Part shown: piece by piece, positions 1 through 9,013 of the stretch | Layout: every line of letters starts with the position of its first letter | Numbering within the stretch: position 1 is the stretch's first letter | DNA from: JAOADN01 sp049323795 | Lineage (GTDB): Bacteria > Pseudomonadota > Alphaproteobacteria > Rhodobacterales > Rhodobacteraceae | DNA: 52,029 nucleotides | NCBI GenBank assembly: GCA_049323795.1 | Contig: JBMOOH010000054.1 | Span: 1 to 52,029 of the forward strand | Reading direction: 5' to 3' | Position numbers and translations under genes: made by a program | Notes under the pieces: model-generated | What the model saw: the letters and a program-made list of their open reading frames with translations, nothing else | Told to the model about the DNA's origin: nothing | Databases searched by the model: none

Positions 1-234
1 GAGCTTCGGGATGCGCAGCTCGACCGTCCCGGCGCGCGTCTCCCAGTCCCTGTCGCGGTAGCCGTTCCTCTGCGCCCGCCGTGCCGGGTCCTTCTCGCCA
101 TAGGCCGCGCCCGTCACGGCGCCGACCTCAAGCTCCATCAGCCGTTCGGCCGCGAAGCCAATCATCTCGCGCAGCAGGTCCGCATCGGGGGTCTTCTCCA
201 CGAAGTCGCGCAGGTTCATCATGTCGGTGGTCAT
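1..234 (-). CDS. IS256-family transposase, N-terminal part, cut by window edge
   Basis: The minus strand encodes 78 residues starting MTTDMMNLRDFVEKTPDADL and running off the left edge without a stop. The sequence resembles the N-terminus of IS256-family (mutator-type) transposases, including the region around AQRNGYRDRDWETRAGT. These enzymes are DDE transposases that move the element by copying via a circular intermediate; the catalytic residues would lie outside the window. The start is the ATG at 232-234. A different part of an IS256-family transposase occupies the right edge of the window. Family assignment is by recognition, not by search. Confidence 0.8.
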   Translation of the reverse strand, partial: MTTDMMNLRDFVEKTPDADLLREMIGFAAERLMELEVGAVTGAAYGEKDPARRAQRNGYRDRDWETRAGTVELRIPKL

Positions 235-350
235 CGGTGGAATCTCCGGTCCAGGTCGGTGTCAGCAACCAGACCCTGCCGGAACATCGCCGGTGACCAC
301 CTCACCCAGAACCTACACCACGCTCAGGGACAGCATCACTCAGGGTCCAC
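235..350. mobile_element. Non-coding end of the IS256-family element
   Basis: This stretch lies between the transposase start and the point near 350 where element-like sequence seems to stop. The outer part (about 310-350), read on the minus strand, begins near GGACCCTGAGTGATGCTGTC. I expect the terminal inverted repeat here, but the partner end is off the window, so the exact boundary and any target duplication cannot be fixed. Confidence 0.45.
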
Positions 351-779
351 CAATCACCTGCATGCACGTGGCTGAAAAGTAGCGGAGCGCCGGCCACCCG
401 CCATCTCCTCGCGACATTTGGCCCACCGTGCGGACCTGCGCCCGCTCTCCCGGCCGTCCTCCGGCAGGTCTCGGACCGCCGGCAACCCGGACGAGGGGGC
501 GAGCCATGGACGCGAAGGAAATCACGACACCCACCCGTCCATGTCCGGGCCGCACGGCCTGATGTCCGCGGACGCCGTCTTCGCCTCCGGGAGGGGCGGG
601 CCAGAAGCGCCTGCGCCAGCGCACGGGTCCATCCGCGTCCGGGCCTGTCCACGTCCAGCGGGCCCGGCCAGAGGGCCCGGCCAGAGCCTGTCCGACGCAG
701 ATGGAAGCGCCAGACCGGCTCGGGTGTCCTGGGTGTCGCCTGTCTTTCGCCAGAACCGGAAGCCACTTCCTCGGACAGG
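351..779. other. 429-bp region without a supported gene
   Basis: Open frames on both strands are short, mutually overlapping and arginine/proline-rich, as expected of GC-rich non-coding DNA. A short direct duplication (ggcccggccaga twice) lies at 661-684. The piece next to the insertion sequence may be a decayed older element, but I recognise no protein in it. It separates the IS from the thiolase stop codon. Confidence 0.5.
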
Positions 780-1979
780 CTAGACCCGCCCGAGCGCGAT
801 GGCGATGCCCTGCCCGACACCGATGCACATCGTCGAAAGCGATCGCCGCCCGCCCGTTTCGGCAAGTTCGAGCGCGGCGGTTCCGGTGATGCGGGCCCCG
901 GTCATGCCGAGCGGATGCCCGAGGGCGATTGCTCCGCCGTTCCGGTTGACGCGCGGATCGTCGTCGGCGATGCCGAGCTGACGCAGCGAGGCGAGACCCT
1001 GTGCGGCGAAGGCCTCGTTCAGTTCGATCACGTCGAAATCGGCCTGCGTCAGGGCCAGCCGCTCCATCAGCCTGCGGCTGGCGGGCACCGGTCCGAGGCC
1101 CATGACGCGCGGCGGCACGCCCGCCGTCGCTCCGCCAAGGACGCGGGCGAGCGGCTGCAGCCCGTGGCGCTTGGCACCCGCTTCGGAGGCGAGGACGAGC
1201 GCCGCAGCACCGTCGTTCACGCCCGAGGAGTTGCCGGCCGTGACAGAGCCGTCAGGGAACAGCGGCTCGAGCGCGGACAGCGCCTCGATCGTCGTGGCGC
1301 GGGGGTGTTCGTCACGCTCCACCACCAGAGCATCCCCCTTCCGCCGGGGAACATGCACCGGCGCGATCTCGCGCGAGAGCCGGCCGTTCGCCAGCGCGGC
1401 GGCCGCCTTCATCTGGCTCGCCAGCGCCATGGCGTCCTGCGCCTCGCGGCTGATGGCGTGCGCATCGGCGACGTTCTGCCCCGTCTGCGGCATCGAGTCG
1501 GTGCCGAAGGCGCGCTGCATCGCAGGGTTCACGAACCTCCATCCGATGGTCGTGTCGTGGATCTCGGCGCGCCGCGAAAAGGCCGTCTCGGCCTTGGGCA
1601 GGACGAAGGGCGCGCGCGACATGCTTTCGACCCCCCCCGCAATGACCAGTTCGGCCTCGCCCGCGGCGATGCTGCGTGCGGCGATGAGAACCGCATCCAT
1701 CCCGGACCCGCAGAGCCGGTTGACCGTCGTGCCCGTGACACCGACCGGCAGGCCCGCCAGAAGGACGGCCATCCTTGCGACGTTGCGGTTGTCCTCGCCC
1801 GCCTGATTGGCGCAGCCGTAGATGACGTCGTCCACCGCCGCCCAGTCCACCCCGGGACAGCGCCCCATCAGCGCACGGATCGGCACCGCGGCGAGGTCGT
1901 CCGTGCGGACCTGCGAAAGCGCGCCCCCGAACCGTCCGATCGGAGTGCGGACATAGGCGCAGATGAAAGCGGCGGTCAT
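780..1979 (-). CDS. pcaF: Acetyl-CoA acyltransferase, 3-oxoadipyl-CoA thiolase type
   Basis: This 399-residue thiolase would cleave a 3-oxoacyl-CoA with CoA to release acetyl-CoA. The nucleophilic cysteine is Cys90 in VNRLCGSGMDA. The C-terminal active-site motifs are NEAFAAQ, GGAIALGHPLGMTGAR (catalytic His) and CIGVGQG (second Cys). The segment IYGCANQAGEDNRNVARMA is characteristic of the PcaF/PaaJ branch, which acts at the last step of the beta-ketoadipate or phenylacetate route. The start at 1979 gives the conserved MTAAFICAYVRTPIGRFGG and has an AAGGGA site upstream; a longer in-frame start at 2087 adds 36 unconserved residues. It is divergent from a beta-oxidation fusion gene. The exact substrate cannot be settled from sequence alone. 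Confidence 0.88.
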   Translation of the reverse strand: MTAAFICAYVRTPIGRFGGALSQVRTDDLAAVPIRALMGRCPGVDWAAVDDVIYGCANQAGEDNRNVARMAVLLAGLPVGVTGTTVNRLCGSGMDAVLIAARSIAAGEAELVIAGGVESMSRAPFVLPKAETAFSRRAEIHDTTIGWRFVNPAMQRAFGTDSMPQTGQNVADAHAISREAQDAMALASQMKAAAALANGRLSREIAPVHVPRRKGDALVVERDEHPRATTIEALSALEPLFPDGSVTAGNSSGVNDGAAALVLASEAGAKRHGLQPLARVLGGATAGVPPRVMGLGPVPASRRLMERLALTQADFDVIELNEAFAAQGLASLRQLGIADDDPRVNRNGGAIALGHPLGMTGARITGTAALELAETGGRRSLSTMCIGVGQGIAIALGRV

Positions 1980-2395
1980 GGACGGATCTTCCCTTCCTCG
2001 ATGCGGACGGACCAGGACGGATGGCGCTCGACCGCGCGGCCTGACCCGCGGCTCCGGCGCGGGCGGCCCGACGAAGCCTGCTGCCACCTCTAGCCGATCG
2101 CGAGGCGGCCGTCAGGATCGTACTGCGCGTCCCGGACGCTTTTCCAGCCCCGCGCGAGAGGCGGCCCCAGGGCGACGGCCGCCCGCCTCCGGCCTGCCGC
2201 AAGGGCCTGTCCCCCGGCCATGCACGGGAAGCACCGTGCCCGCGGGTCCGCCGCCCCCGGGGACACCCGCACGGCCGGGAACGGCAGAGCGCGCTCTTGA
2301 CGACCGCCGGATTGAGGGCCTGATGGCGAGGACGGCGATCGGGGCCGGACCCGCCCGCCCCGGCAGGCGCGGGACCGGCGGGAAGCGGAGAGGGC
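1980..2395. promoter_or_regulatory. 416-bp divergent intergenic region, thiolase / beta-oxidation fusion
   Basis: This interval separates two divergent fatty/aromatic acyl-CoA degradation genes and must hold both promoters. I see a GA-rich ribosome binding site next to the thiolase start and no convincing -35/-10 pair or operator. Reading frames crossing it are extensions of the flanking genes' shadows. Confidence 0.35.
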
Positions 2396-4354
2396 ATGAC
2401 AGTCAGCATCGAACGCAGGGGGCAGGTTGCAATCGTCACCATCGACAACCCGCCCGTCAACGCCCTCGGGACCGAGGTGCGGGCGCGGCTCCTGGCACTG
2501 GCAGAGGACCTCGACACCGATCCCTCGGTGCGGGCGGTGGTGGTGACCGGGGCGGGCCGGCTGTTCGTCGGGGGGGCCGACATCACCGAATTCGACCGCC
2601 CGCCCGAACCGCCCGATCTGCCCGGGGTGATCGCAAGGATCGAACGCGCCGGAAAGCCCTGGATCGCCGCCATCCATGGCACCGCCCTCGGAGGCGGGCT
2701 GGAACTCGCACTCGGCTGCCATTACCGGATAGCGGCTGCGGGCACGACCCTCGGCCTGCCGGAAGTGGCCCTGGGCCTCATCCCCGGTGCCGGCGGAACC
2801 CAGCGGCTCGCGCGGCTGATCGGGGTCGCCGAGGCACTCCCCGTCATTGCAGAGCGCCGGATGCTCGAAGCGGGCCGCGCCGCCGAACTCGGGCTGCTCG
2901 ACCGGGTGGCAGAGGGCCCGCTCACCGATGCAGCGATCGCGCTTGCGCACGAGGCGGCATCACGCCCCTTGCCGCCGCCCGTGGCCGGCCGCCCGGTCAC
3001 CGATCCGGGCCCCGGCTTCTGGTCGGCAGAGTCCGACCGGATCGGACAGGCGGCCAAGGGGCAGGCCGCACCGCCGGCGGCGCTGGCGGCGCTGCGCTTC
3101 GGTGTCGAGCACGGGGCGGCACGCGGCCTGCGGCACGAACGCGAGACCTTCCTGCGCCTGCGCGCTTCGGACGAGGCGGCAGCGCTGCGCTATCTCTTCT
3201 TCGCCGAACGCGCCGCATCCCGTCCGGCCGATCTCCGCGGGATCGCGCCTTTGCCGGTCAGGACGGCCGGCGTCGTGGGCGGCGGAACGATGGGCAGCGG
3301 CATCGCGGCCGCGCTGCGATCGGCGGGGATCGGCGTCATCCTGTCCGAGCGCGACGGATCCGCGCTGTCGCGCGGCCTGTCAGCCGTCGAGGCCCTGTTC
3401 AGAAGCGCGGCGAAGCGCGGAGCGATCCCGGACGCCGAGGCGGCATCGCGCATGGACGGGGTGCGGGGAACGACCGGTCTCGACGGCCTTGCCGACTGCG
3501 ACCTCGTGATCGAGGCGGTGTTCGAGGACCTTCCGCTCAAGCGGACGGTCTTTGCCGGGCTCGGGCGCATCTGCAGGGCCGACGCCATCCTGGCCACCAA
3601 TACCTCCTACATCGACCCGCGGCTGATCGCCGAGGGGTTGCCTGCCCCGGAGCGGTTCATCGGCCTGCACTTCTTCAGCCCCGCGCATGTGATGAAGCTG
3701 CTCGAGATCGTGCCGCTGCCCGGAACCGCGCCCGCGACGCTTTCCACGACCTTCGACCTCGCCCGGCGGCTGGGAAAGGTGCCCGTGCGGTCCGGCATCT
3801 GCGAGGGCTTCATCGGCAACCGCATCCTCCGGCGCTACCGCGCCGAAGCCGAGGCGATGCTGGCCGAAGGCGTACCCTTCGCCGAGATCGACGCCGCGAT
3901 GCGCGGCTTCGGCTATGCGATGGGCCCTTTCGAGATGCAGGACCTGGCAGGGCTCGACATCAGCTTCATGGCCCGCGAGGCCGCGCGCGCGCGCGGCGAA
4001 ACGGTTCCCGAGACACCGGGCGACCTGCTCGTCCGGGCGGGCCGCAAGGGCGCCAAGACGGGCGGAGGGTGGTACGACTATGCGCCCGGCGACCGCCGGC
4101 CCCTGGCCTCGGACGAGGCCGCCCGGATCATCTCTCCGCTCGTGGCGGCCCCCCGGAAGGAAGAGCCGGGAACGATCGTCGCGCGGCTGCTGTCCGCCAT
4201 GGCGGCCGAGGGCCGCGCGATCCTCGCTGAGGCAATCGCCCCGTCCGCGGCCGACATCGATCTGGTGGAGGTGCACGGCTACGGCTTTCCCCGCACGCGC
4301 GGCGGACCGATGTTCATCGACAGCCGGACCCGGACCGCGCGCGCAACATCCTGA
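2396..4354 (+). CDS. 3-hydroxyacyl-CoA dehydrogenase / enoyl-CoA hydratase fusion (FadB/FadJ-like)
   Basis: This 652-residue bifunctional beta-oxidation enzyme hydrates a trans-2-enoyl-CoA and then oxidises the 3-hydroxyacyl-CoA with NAD. The N-terminal crotonase domain spans about 1-190, with HGTALGGGLELAL and the second glutamate loop LPEVALGLIPGAGGTQRL. The Rossmann motif AGVVGGGTMGSGIAAAL lies near 290, followed by EAVFEDLPLK and the HFFSPAHVMKLLEIV stretch with the catalytic His. Two C-terminal dehydrogenase domains follow. The family usually continues about 40-50 residues past GYGFPRTRGGPM; here it ends in IDSRTRTARATS, so the C-terminus looks replaced or frameshifted. The neighbouring divergent thiolase would supply the next step. 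Confidence 0.88.
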   Translation: MTVSIERRGQVAIVTIDNPPVNALGTEVRARLLALAEDLDTDPSVRAVVVTGAGRLFVGGADITEFDRPPEPPDLPGVIARIERAGKPWIAAIHGTALGGGLELALGCHYRIAAAGTTLGLPEVALGLIPGAGGTQRLARLIGVAEALPVIAERRMLEAGRAAELGLLDRVAEGPLTDAAIALAHEAASRPLPPPVAGRPVTDPGPGFWSAESDRIGQAAKGQAAPPAALAALRFGVEHGAARGLRHERETFLRLRASDEAAALRYLFFAERAASRPADLRGIAPLPVRTAGVVGGGTMGSGIAAALRSAGIGVILSERDGSALSRGLSAVEALFRSAAKRGAIPDAEAASRMDGVRGTTGLDGLADCDLVIEAVFEDLPLKRTVFAGLGRICRADAILATNTSYIDPRLIAEGLPAPERFIGLHFFSPAHVMKLLEIVPLPGTAPATLSTTFDLARRLGKVPVRSGICEGFIGNRILRRYRAEAEAMLAEGVPFAEIDAAMRGFGYAMGPFEMQDLAGLDISFMAREAARARGETVPETPGDLLVRAGRKGAKTGGGWYDYAPGDRRPLASDEAARIISPLVAAPRKEEPGTIVARLLSAMAAEGRAILAEAIAPSAADIDLVEVHGYGFPRTRGGPMFIDSRTRTARATS

Positions 4355-4423
4355 CCGCCCGGGGGTGCCTGACCTGCCCGCCCCCCCAGGCCCCGCCCCG
4401 GCCCCGTCGCTCCGGCCGGCCGG

Positions 4424-5521
4424 TCAGGCGTTGAACAGGAAGTGCAGCACGTCCCCGTCCTGCACCTCGTAGGTCTTCCCCTCGACCCGGAACCGCCCCG
4501 CCTCCTTCGCCCCGGCCTCGCCGTTTCCGGCGATGTAGTCGTCGTAGGCGATGGTCTCGGCCCGGATGAACCCCCGCTCGAAATCCCCATGGATCACCCC
4601 CGCCGCCTGCGGGGCAAGCGTGCCCCCGGTGATCGTCCAGGCGCGGGCCTCCTTCGGCCCGACGGTGAAGTAGGTGCGCAGGCCCAGAAGGGCGTAGGCC
4701 GCCCGGATCAGCCGGTCGAGCCCCGCCTCGCGGAGGCCCATCTCCTCGAGGAACAGCGCCGCCTCGTCGCCGGGTAACTGGGCCAGTTCCTCCTCGATCC
4801 TGGCCGAGATCACGACCGATGCCGCGCCTTCCGCCCTGGCCCGTTCGGCGACCCGTGCCGACAGCGCGTTGCCGCTCGCGGCCGAGGCCTCATCGACGTT
4901 GCAGACGTAGAGGACGGGCTTTGCCGTCAGAAGCTGGAGCGTCCCCCAGGTCTTCGAATCCTCGTCCGGAACCGCCACCGTCCGGGCCGCCTTGCCGGCC
5001 TCCAGCGCGGCCTGGGCGGCCTTCAGAAGCCGCTCCTGCTGCGCCGCCTCCTTGTCGCCGCCCTTCACCTTGCGCGACACGTTGGCGAGCCGCCGCTCGA
5101 TCGACTCCAGGTCGGCGATCATCAGCTCGGTCCCGATCGTCTCGATGTCGCCGATCGGGTCCACCCGGCCTTCGACATGCGTCACGTCCCCGTCCTCGAA
5201 GCAGCGGACGACATGGGCGATGGCGTCCACTTCGCGGATGTTGGCAAGGAACTGGTTGCCCAGCCCCTCCCCCTTCGACGCCCCCCGGACCAGCCCCGCG
5301 ATGTCGACGAAGGTGATCCGCGTCGGGATGATCTGCTTCGACTGCGCGATGGCGGCGAGCCGGTCGAGCCGGGGGTCGGGCACCGCGACCTCGCCCACGT
5401 TGGGCTCGATCGTGCAGAAGGGAAAGTTCGCGGCCTGCGCGGCGGCGGTCCTGGTCAGCGCATTGAAGAGGGTGGACTTGCCCACGTTCGGCAGCCCGAC
5501 GATGCCCATCCTGAAACCCAT
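4424..5521 (-). CDS. ychF: Redox-regulated ATPase/GTPase YchF
   Basis: The 365-residue length matches the Obg-related YchF/OLA1 family. The P-loop is GLPNVGKST at residues 9-17, and switch regions include FVDIAGLVRGASKGEGLGNQ. The nucleotide-specificity motif reads NVDE instead of NKxD, the hallmark of YchF's preference for ATP. A coiled-coil segment lies around 130-190 and a TGS domain at the end (YEVQDGDVLHFLFNA). YchF proteins associate with ribosomes and influence stress tolerance. I chose the start at 5521 (MGFRMGIVGLPN) over an upstream in-frame start adding 19 residues. It is divergent from trpA. Confidence 0.95.
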   Translation of the reverse strand: MGFRMGIVGLPNVGKSTLFNALTRTAAAQAANFPFCTIEPNVGEVAVPDPRLDRLAAIAQSKQIIPTRITFVDIAGLVRGASKGEGLGNQFLANIREVDAIAHVVRCFEDGDVTHVEGRVDPIGDIETIGTELMIADLESIERRLANVSRKVKGGDKEAAQQERLLKAAQAALEAGKAARTVAVPDEDSKTWGTLQLLTAKPVLYVCNVDEASAASGNALSARVAERARAEGAASVVISARIEEELAQLPGDEAALFLEEMGLREAGLDRLIRAAYALLGLRTYFTVGPKEARAWTITGGTLAPQAAGVIHGDFERGFIRAETIAYDDYIAGNGEAGAKEAGRFRVEGKTYEVQDGDVLHFLFNA

Positions 5522-5652
5522 GGAGACCCTCTTTCCCGGCGACGCGCCGCTGATAGTCCGCCCGCGCCCGCCCCGCAAGCATCGCCCTCTCTGCCCGCAT
5601 TGCCTTTCCCGAGGTTTTGCCGCACACGGGCGCGAAACGGACGGAGACTGCG

Positions 5653-6444
5653 ATGACGAGAATCGACGCCACCTTTGCCGCGCTCCGGGCTGCAGGACGG
5701 AAGGGGTTCGTGGCCTACATCATGGGCGGCGATCCGGACTACGCGACCTCTCTTCAGTTGATGAAGGGCCTGCCGGCGGCGGGGGTGGACGTCATCGAAC
5801 TCGGCATGCCCTTCACCGACCCGATGGCCGACGGCCCGACGATCCAGCTTGCCGGGCAGCGCGCGCTCGAGGCCGGGCAGACGCTTCAGAAGACGCTCGA
5901 CATGGCGGCCGAGTTCCGCAAGGGCGACGACAGTACGCCCATCGTCCTCATGGGCTACTACAACCCGATCCATTCGCGCGGTGTGGACCGCTTTCTTGCC
6001 GACGCCAAGGCCGCCGGGATCGACGGGCTGATCGTGGTGGACCTGCCGCCCGAGGAGGATGCCGAGCTCTGCATCCCCGCCCAGAAGGCGGGGCTGAACT
6101 TCATCCGCCTCGCGACGCCGACGACCGACGAGCGGCGCCTGCCCAATGTGCTGACGAACACGTCGGGCTTCGTCTACTACGTCTCGATCACCGGGATCAC
6201 CGGCGCCGCAGCCGCGCAAGCGGGCGAGGTGGGGCCCGAGGTCGCGCGGATCAAGAGGGCGACCGACCTTCCCGTCGTCGTGGGCTTCGGCATCCGCTCG
6301 CCCGAAACGGCCGAGGCCATCGCGTCCGTGGCGGACGGCTGCGTCGTGGGATCGGCCATCGTGAAGATGGTCGAGGAAAAGCGGCCCCTCGCCGAAATCC
6401 TGTCCTTCGTGAAGGGCCTCGCCCAGGGCGCGCACCGGGCCTGA
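5653..6444 (+). CDS. trpA: Tryptophan synthase alpha chain
   Basis: The 263-residue alpha subunit cleaves indole-3-glycerol phosphate to indole, which tunnels to TrpB. The catalytic pair Glu49 and Asp60 is visible in VIELGMPFTDPMADGP, and the phosphate-binding segments VGFGIRSPE and DGCVVGSAIV are in place. The start at 5653 follows GGAG by about 7 bases; a frame opening at 5617 lacks such a site. trpB and trpF lie 6-8 kb away on the other strand, so the alpha and beta subunit genes are not in one transcript here. Confidence 0.96.
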   Translation: MTRIDATFAALRAAGRKGFVAYIMGGDPDYATSLQLMKGLPAAGVDVIELGMPFTDPMADGPTIQLAGQRALEAGQTLQKTLDMAAEFRKGDDSTPIVLMGYYNPIHSRGVDRFLADAKAAGIDGLIVVDLPPEEDAELCIPAQKAGLNFIRLATPTTDERRLPNVLTNTSGFVYYVSITGITGAAAAQAGEVGPEVARIKRATDLPVVVGFGIRSPETAEAIASVADGCVVGSAIVKMVEEKRPLAEILSFVKGLAQGAHRA

Positions 6445-6505
6445 TGCCGTTGCACCTGCGGCGGCGGCGGCTATGGTGTCGGCCGACCTTCGCCGGAGTC
6501 CGCCC

Positions 6506-7669
6506 ATGCCCGCCATCGCCTGCATCGACGACCTGAAGCGGCTCTACCGCGCCCGCGTGCCGCGGATGTTCTACGACTACTGCGAGTCGGGCAGCTACAC
6601 GGAACAGACCTTCCGCGACAACGTCTCGGACTTCTCGGCCATCCGCCTCCGCCAGCGGGTCGCGGTGGACATGTCGGGCCGCACGACCGCCTCCGAGATG
6701 ATCGGCCAGCCTGTCGCGATGCCCGTGGCGCTCGCCCCTGTCGGCTCCTGCGGGATGCAGCACGCCGACGGCGAGATCCTCGCCGCCCGCGCGGCCGAGA
6801 CCTTCGGCGTGCCCTTCACGCTCTCCACCATGTCGATCTGCTCGATCGAGGACGTGGCGGCGCGGACATCGAAGCCCTTCTGGTTCCAGCTCTACGTGAT
6901 GCGCGACGTGGATTTCGTCGACGCGATCATCGAACGCGCCCGGGCCGCGAAGTGCTCGGCACTGGTGCTGACGCTCGACCTGCAGATCCTGGGCCAGCGG
7001 CACAGGGACGTGCGGAACGGCCTGTCGTCGCCGCCGCGGCTGACGATCCCGAACATGATCGACATGGCGATGCACCCCCGCTGGTCGATGGGGATGCTCC
7101 GGACCCCGCGACGGCAGTTCCGCAACATCGTGGGCCATGTGAGGAACGTCCAGAGGCTCGCGGACCTGACCGCCTGGGCGAACGAGCAGTTCGACCCCAA
7201 GCTCGACTGGTCGAAGGTCACCCGCATCCGCGACCAGTGGGGCGGCAGGTTCATCCTGAAGGGCATCCTCGACCCCGAGGACGCGCGCAAGGCGGCGGAT
7301 GCCGGGGCGGATGCGATCATCGTGTCGAACCACGGCGGGCGGCAGCTCGACGGCGCGCTGTCCACGATCCGCATGCTCCCCCACATCGTGAAGGCGGTGG
7401 GCGACCGGACCGAGGTGTGGATCGACGGCGGCATCCGCACCGGGGGCGACATCCTCAGGGCGCTCGCGCTCGGGGCCAGGGGCACGATGATCGGGCGGAG
7501 CTACATCTACGGCCTCGGCGCGATGGGCGGGACGGGCGTGACGAAGGCGCTCGATCTGCTTCAGAAGGAGCTCGACATCACCATGGCGCTCTGCGGCGAG
7601 CGGACCGTGCAGGGCCTCGGGCGGCACAACCTCCTGCTGCCGAAGGGGTTCTTCGAGACCTACGAGTGA
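6506..7669 (+). CDS. lldD: FMN-dependent alpha-hydroxy-acid dehydrogenase (L-lactate dehydrogenase-like)
   Basis: This 387-residue TIM-barrel flavoprotein would oxidise an L-2-hydroxy acid, most likely L-lactate, to the keto acid. It starts with the family N-terminus (DDLKRLYRARVPRMFYDYCESGSYTEQTF). The FMN-binding ALAPVGSCGMQH and the LDL/QR substrate region follow. The catalytic base is His276 in VSNHGGRQLDGA, and the phosphate loop is DGGIRTGGDI...GRSYIYG. The start at 6506 keeps the family N-terminus; an upstream frame opening at 6473 adds 11 unconserved residues. It sits 61 bp after trpA, but no functional link is evident. Glycolate or mandelate oxidase activity cannot be excluded. Confidence 0.9.
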   Translation: MPAIACIDDLKRLYRARVPRMFYDYCESGSYTEQTFRDNVSDFSAIRLRQRVAVDMSGRTTASEMIGQPVAMPVALAPVGSCGMQHADGEILAARAAETFGVPFTLSTMSICSIEDVAARTSKPFWFQLYVMRDVDFVDAIIERARAAKCSALVLTLDLQILGQRHRDVRNGLSSPPRLTIPNMIDMAMHPRWSMGMLRTPRRQFRNIVGHVRNVQRLADLTAWANEQFDPKLDWSKVTRIRDQWGGRFILKGILDPEDARKAADAGADAIIVSNHGGRQLDGALSTIRMLPHIVKAVGDRTEVWIDGGIRTGGDILRALALGARGTMIGRSYIYGLGAMGGTGVTKALDLLQKELDITMALCGERTVQGLGRHNLLLPKGFFETYE

Positions 7670-7678
7670 CGGCCGCCC

Positions 7679-8824
7679 TCAGGCTCCCCGCCGCCTCAGC
7701 ATCAGGATCAGCGGCACGACCGATGCGAAGATCGTGGCGACGAGCAGGAACGCGACGCGGAGATCGGTCGCCTCGGCCACGAAGCCGATCAGGGACGGCC
7801 CGACGAAGAACCCGGCGAAGCCGACGATCCACGCCCGCGCGATTGCCGGCCCCTGGAGCGCCGGAGGAACCATCCTCGCCAGCACTGCATTCGCCGTGGG
7901 GACCATCACCGCGACGCCAAGACCGAAGACGCCGACGCCCAGCACCGCGATTTCCTTCACCGGGGCAAGTGCCAGAAGCACCAGCCCCGCCGTCCCGACG
8001 ATGCCGCCCCAGAAGATCAGCCGCACCAGGCCGAGCCGCGCGGTCAGGACCTGCCCCGACAGCCGCCCGATCCCCATGGTCAGCCCGAGCATCGTCGGGC
8101 CGAACCCGCCTTCGCCCGGCGGGGCGCCGAGCGTGCGCTCGATGTGCAGCGCCGACCAGCTTTCATTGGCGTTCTCGCTCAGGAAGGCGGCGAAGAGGAT
8201 CGCCGTGACGATCGCCACGATGCCGAAAGGGAGGCGCGCATCGGGGTGATCGCGCCGCATCGGGCCGGGCGCCCAGTCCGGTCCCTCGTCCGAGAGGAAG
8301 GCCAGCGCCAGCAACGCCGCGACAAGCCAGGGCAGGATGTCCACGGGCGACCAGCCCGCCGTCCGCGCGATCGTGGCGACGAAGGCCGATCCGCCGAACG
8401 AGAACGAGAACATCGCATGGCAGAGGTTCTGCAGATGGACCCCGTGCCGCGTCTCGAGGACGGCGATGCGCATGTTCGCCGCCATGTCGTAGAAGGAGAC
8501 CGCAAACCCGAGGGCGAACATCGCGGCGCCGAAGGCGGCAGGCGTGGCGGCGAGGGCCGGAAACGCGGCGACGACCGCCAGCAGCACCCCGGCGCTGGGC
8601 AGCAGGAGCCGCCCGACCACCGCCGGGGCCCGGGCGGCCAGCAGCATGGCAATGATCGCCCCGACCGGCGTCATCATCAGCACAAGGCCCATGACCGAAT
8701 CCGACGCGCCGATGGCATCCTTGAAGGACGGCACCATCGCGGCGAAACTTCCCCAGAACACGCCCACGCCCGCAAGGGCGGCGATCTGCGCCCGCGAGAC
8801 CCGCGCGGCCTGGGCAAGGGACAT
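7679..8824 (-). CDS. MFS transporter
   Basis: The 381-residue protein has about twelve hydrophobic segments, typical of a major facilitator permease in the inner membrane. Examples are GVGVFWGSFAAMVP and VMGLVLMMTPVGAIIAMLLAA near the N-terminus and FLLVATIFASVVPLILML at the end. The layout recalls YbjJ-like sugar/drug MFS members. The start at 8824 gives MSLAQAARVSRAQIAALAG; the reading frame continues upstream through antisense rplY sequence and that part is not real. A perfect 18-bp palindrome lies 22 bp upstream of the start and is a candidate operator. The substrate is unknown. Confidence 0.85.
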   Translation of the reverse strand: MSLAQAARVSRAQIAALAGVGVFWGSFAAMVPSFKDAIGASDSVMGLVLMMTPVGAIIAMLLAARAPAVVGRLLLPSAGVLLAVVAAFPALAATPAAFGAAMFALGFAVSFYDMAANMRIAVLETRHGVHLQNLCHAMFSFSFGGSAFVATIARTAGWSPVDILPWLVAALLALAFLSDEGPDWAPGPMRRDHPDARLPFGIVAIVTAILFAAFLSENANESWSALHIERTLGAPPGEGGFGPTMLGLTMGIGRLSGQVLTARLGLVRLIFWGGIVGTAGLVLLALAPVKEIAVLGVGVFGLGVAVMVPTANAVLARMVPPALQGPAIARAWIVGFAGFFVGPSLIGFVAEATDLRVAFLLVATIFASVVPLILMLRRRGA

Positions 8825-8842
8825 CCGGGGACCTCCGAAACA

Positions 8843-8872
8843 GGCTGTCCAAAGCGCTTTGGACGGACAGCC
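8843..8872. promoter_or_regulatory. Palindromic candidate operator with outer inverted repeat
   Basis: Positions 8847-8864 read GTCCAAAGCGCTTTGGAC, a perfect 18-bp palindrome. An overlapping outer inverted repeat, GGCTGTCC at 8843-8850 and GGACAGCC at 8865-8872, frames it. The AAAGCGCTTT core is like operators of LacI/GalR-type regulators (family knowledge). It sits between the MFS start and divergent rplY. No T-run follows, so a terminator is less likely. Confidence 0.55.
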
Positions 8873-9013
8873 CCGTCGTGCTATCACGGGGCCTTCGCCG
8901 CAGGCAAGATGCGCGCCTCCTTTTCGCTTCCCTTGGCCCCGAATCCCCGCTATACGCCGCGCCCTGCGGGCATGCACCCTTGGAGGATGCCCGGTCACAC
9001 ATGGAGAAGACCA

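Noticed and set aside
418..783. Possible small gene between the IS256 element and thiolase
   Set aside because: Low complexity, overlapping frames on both strands, no ribosome binding site or family.
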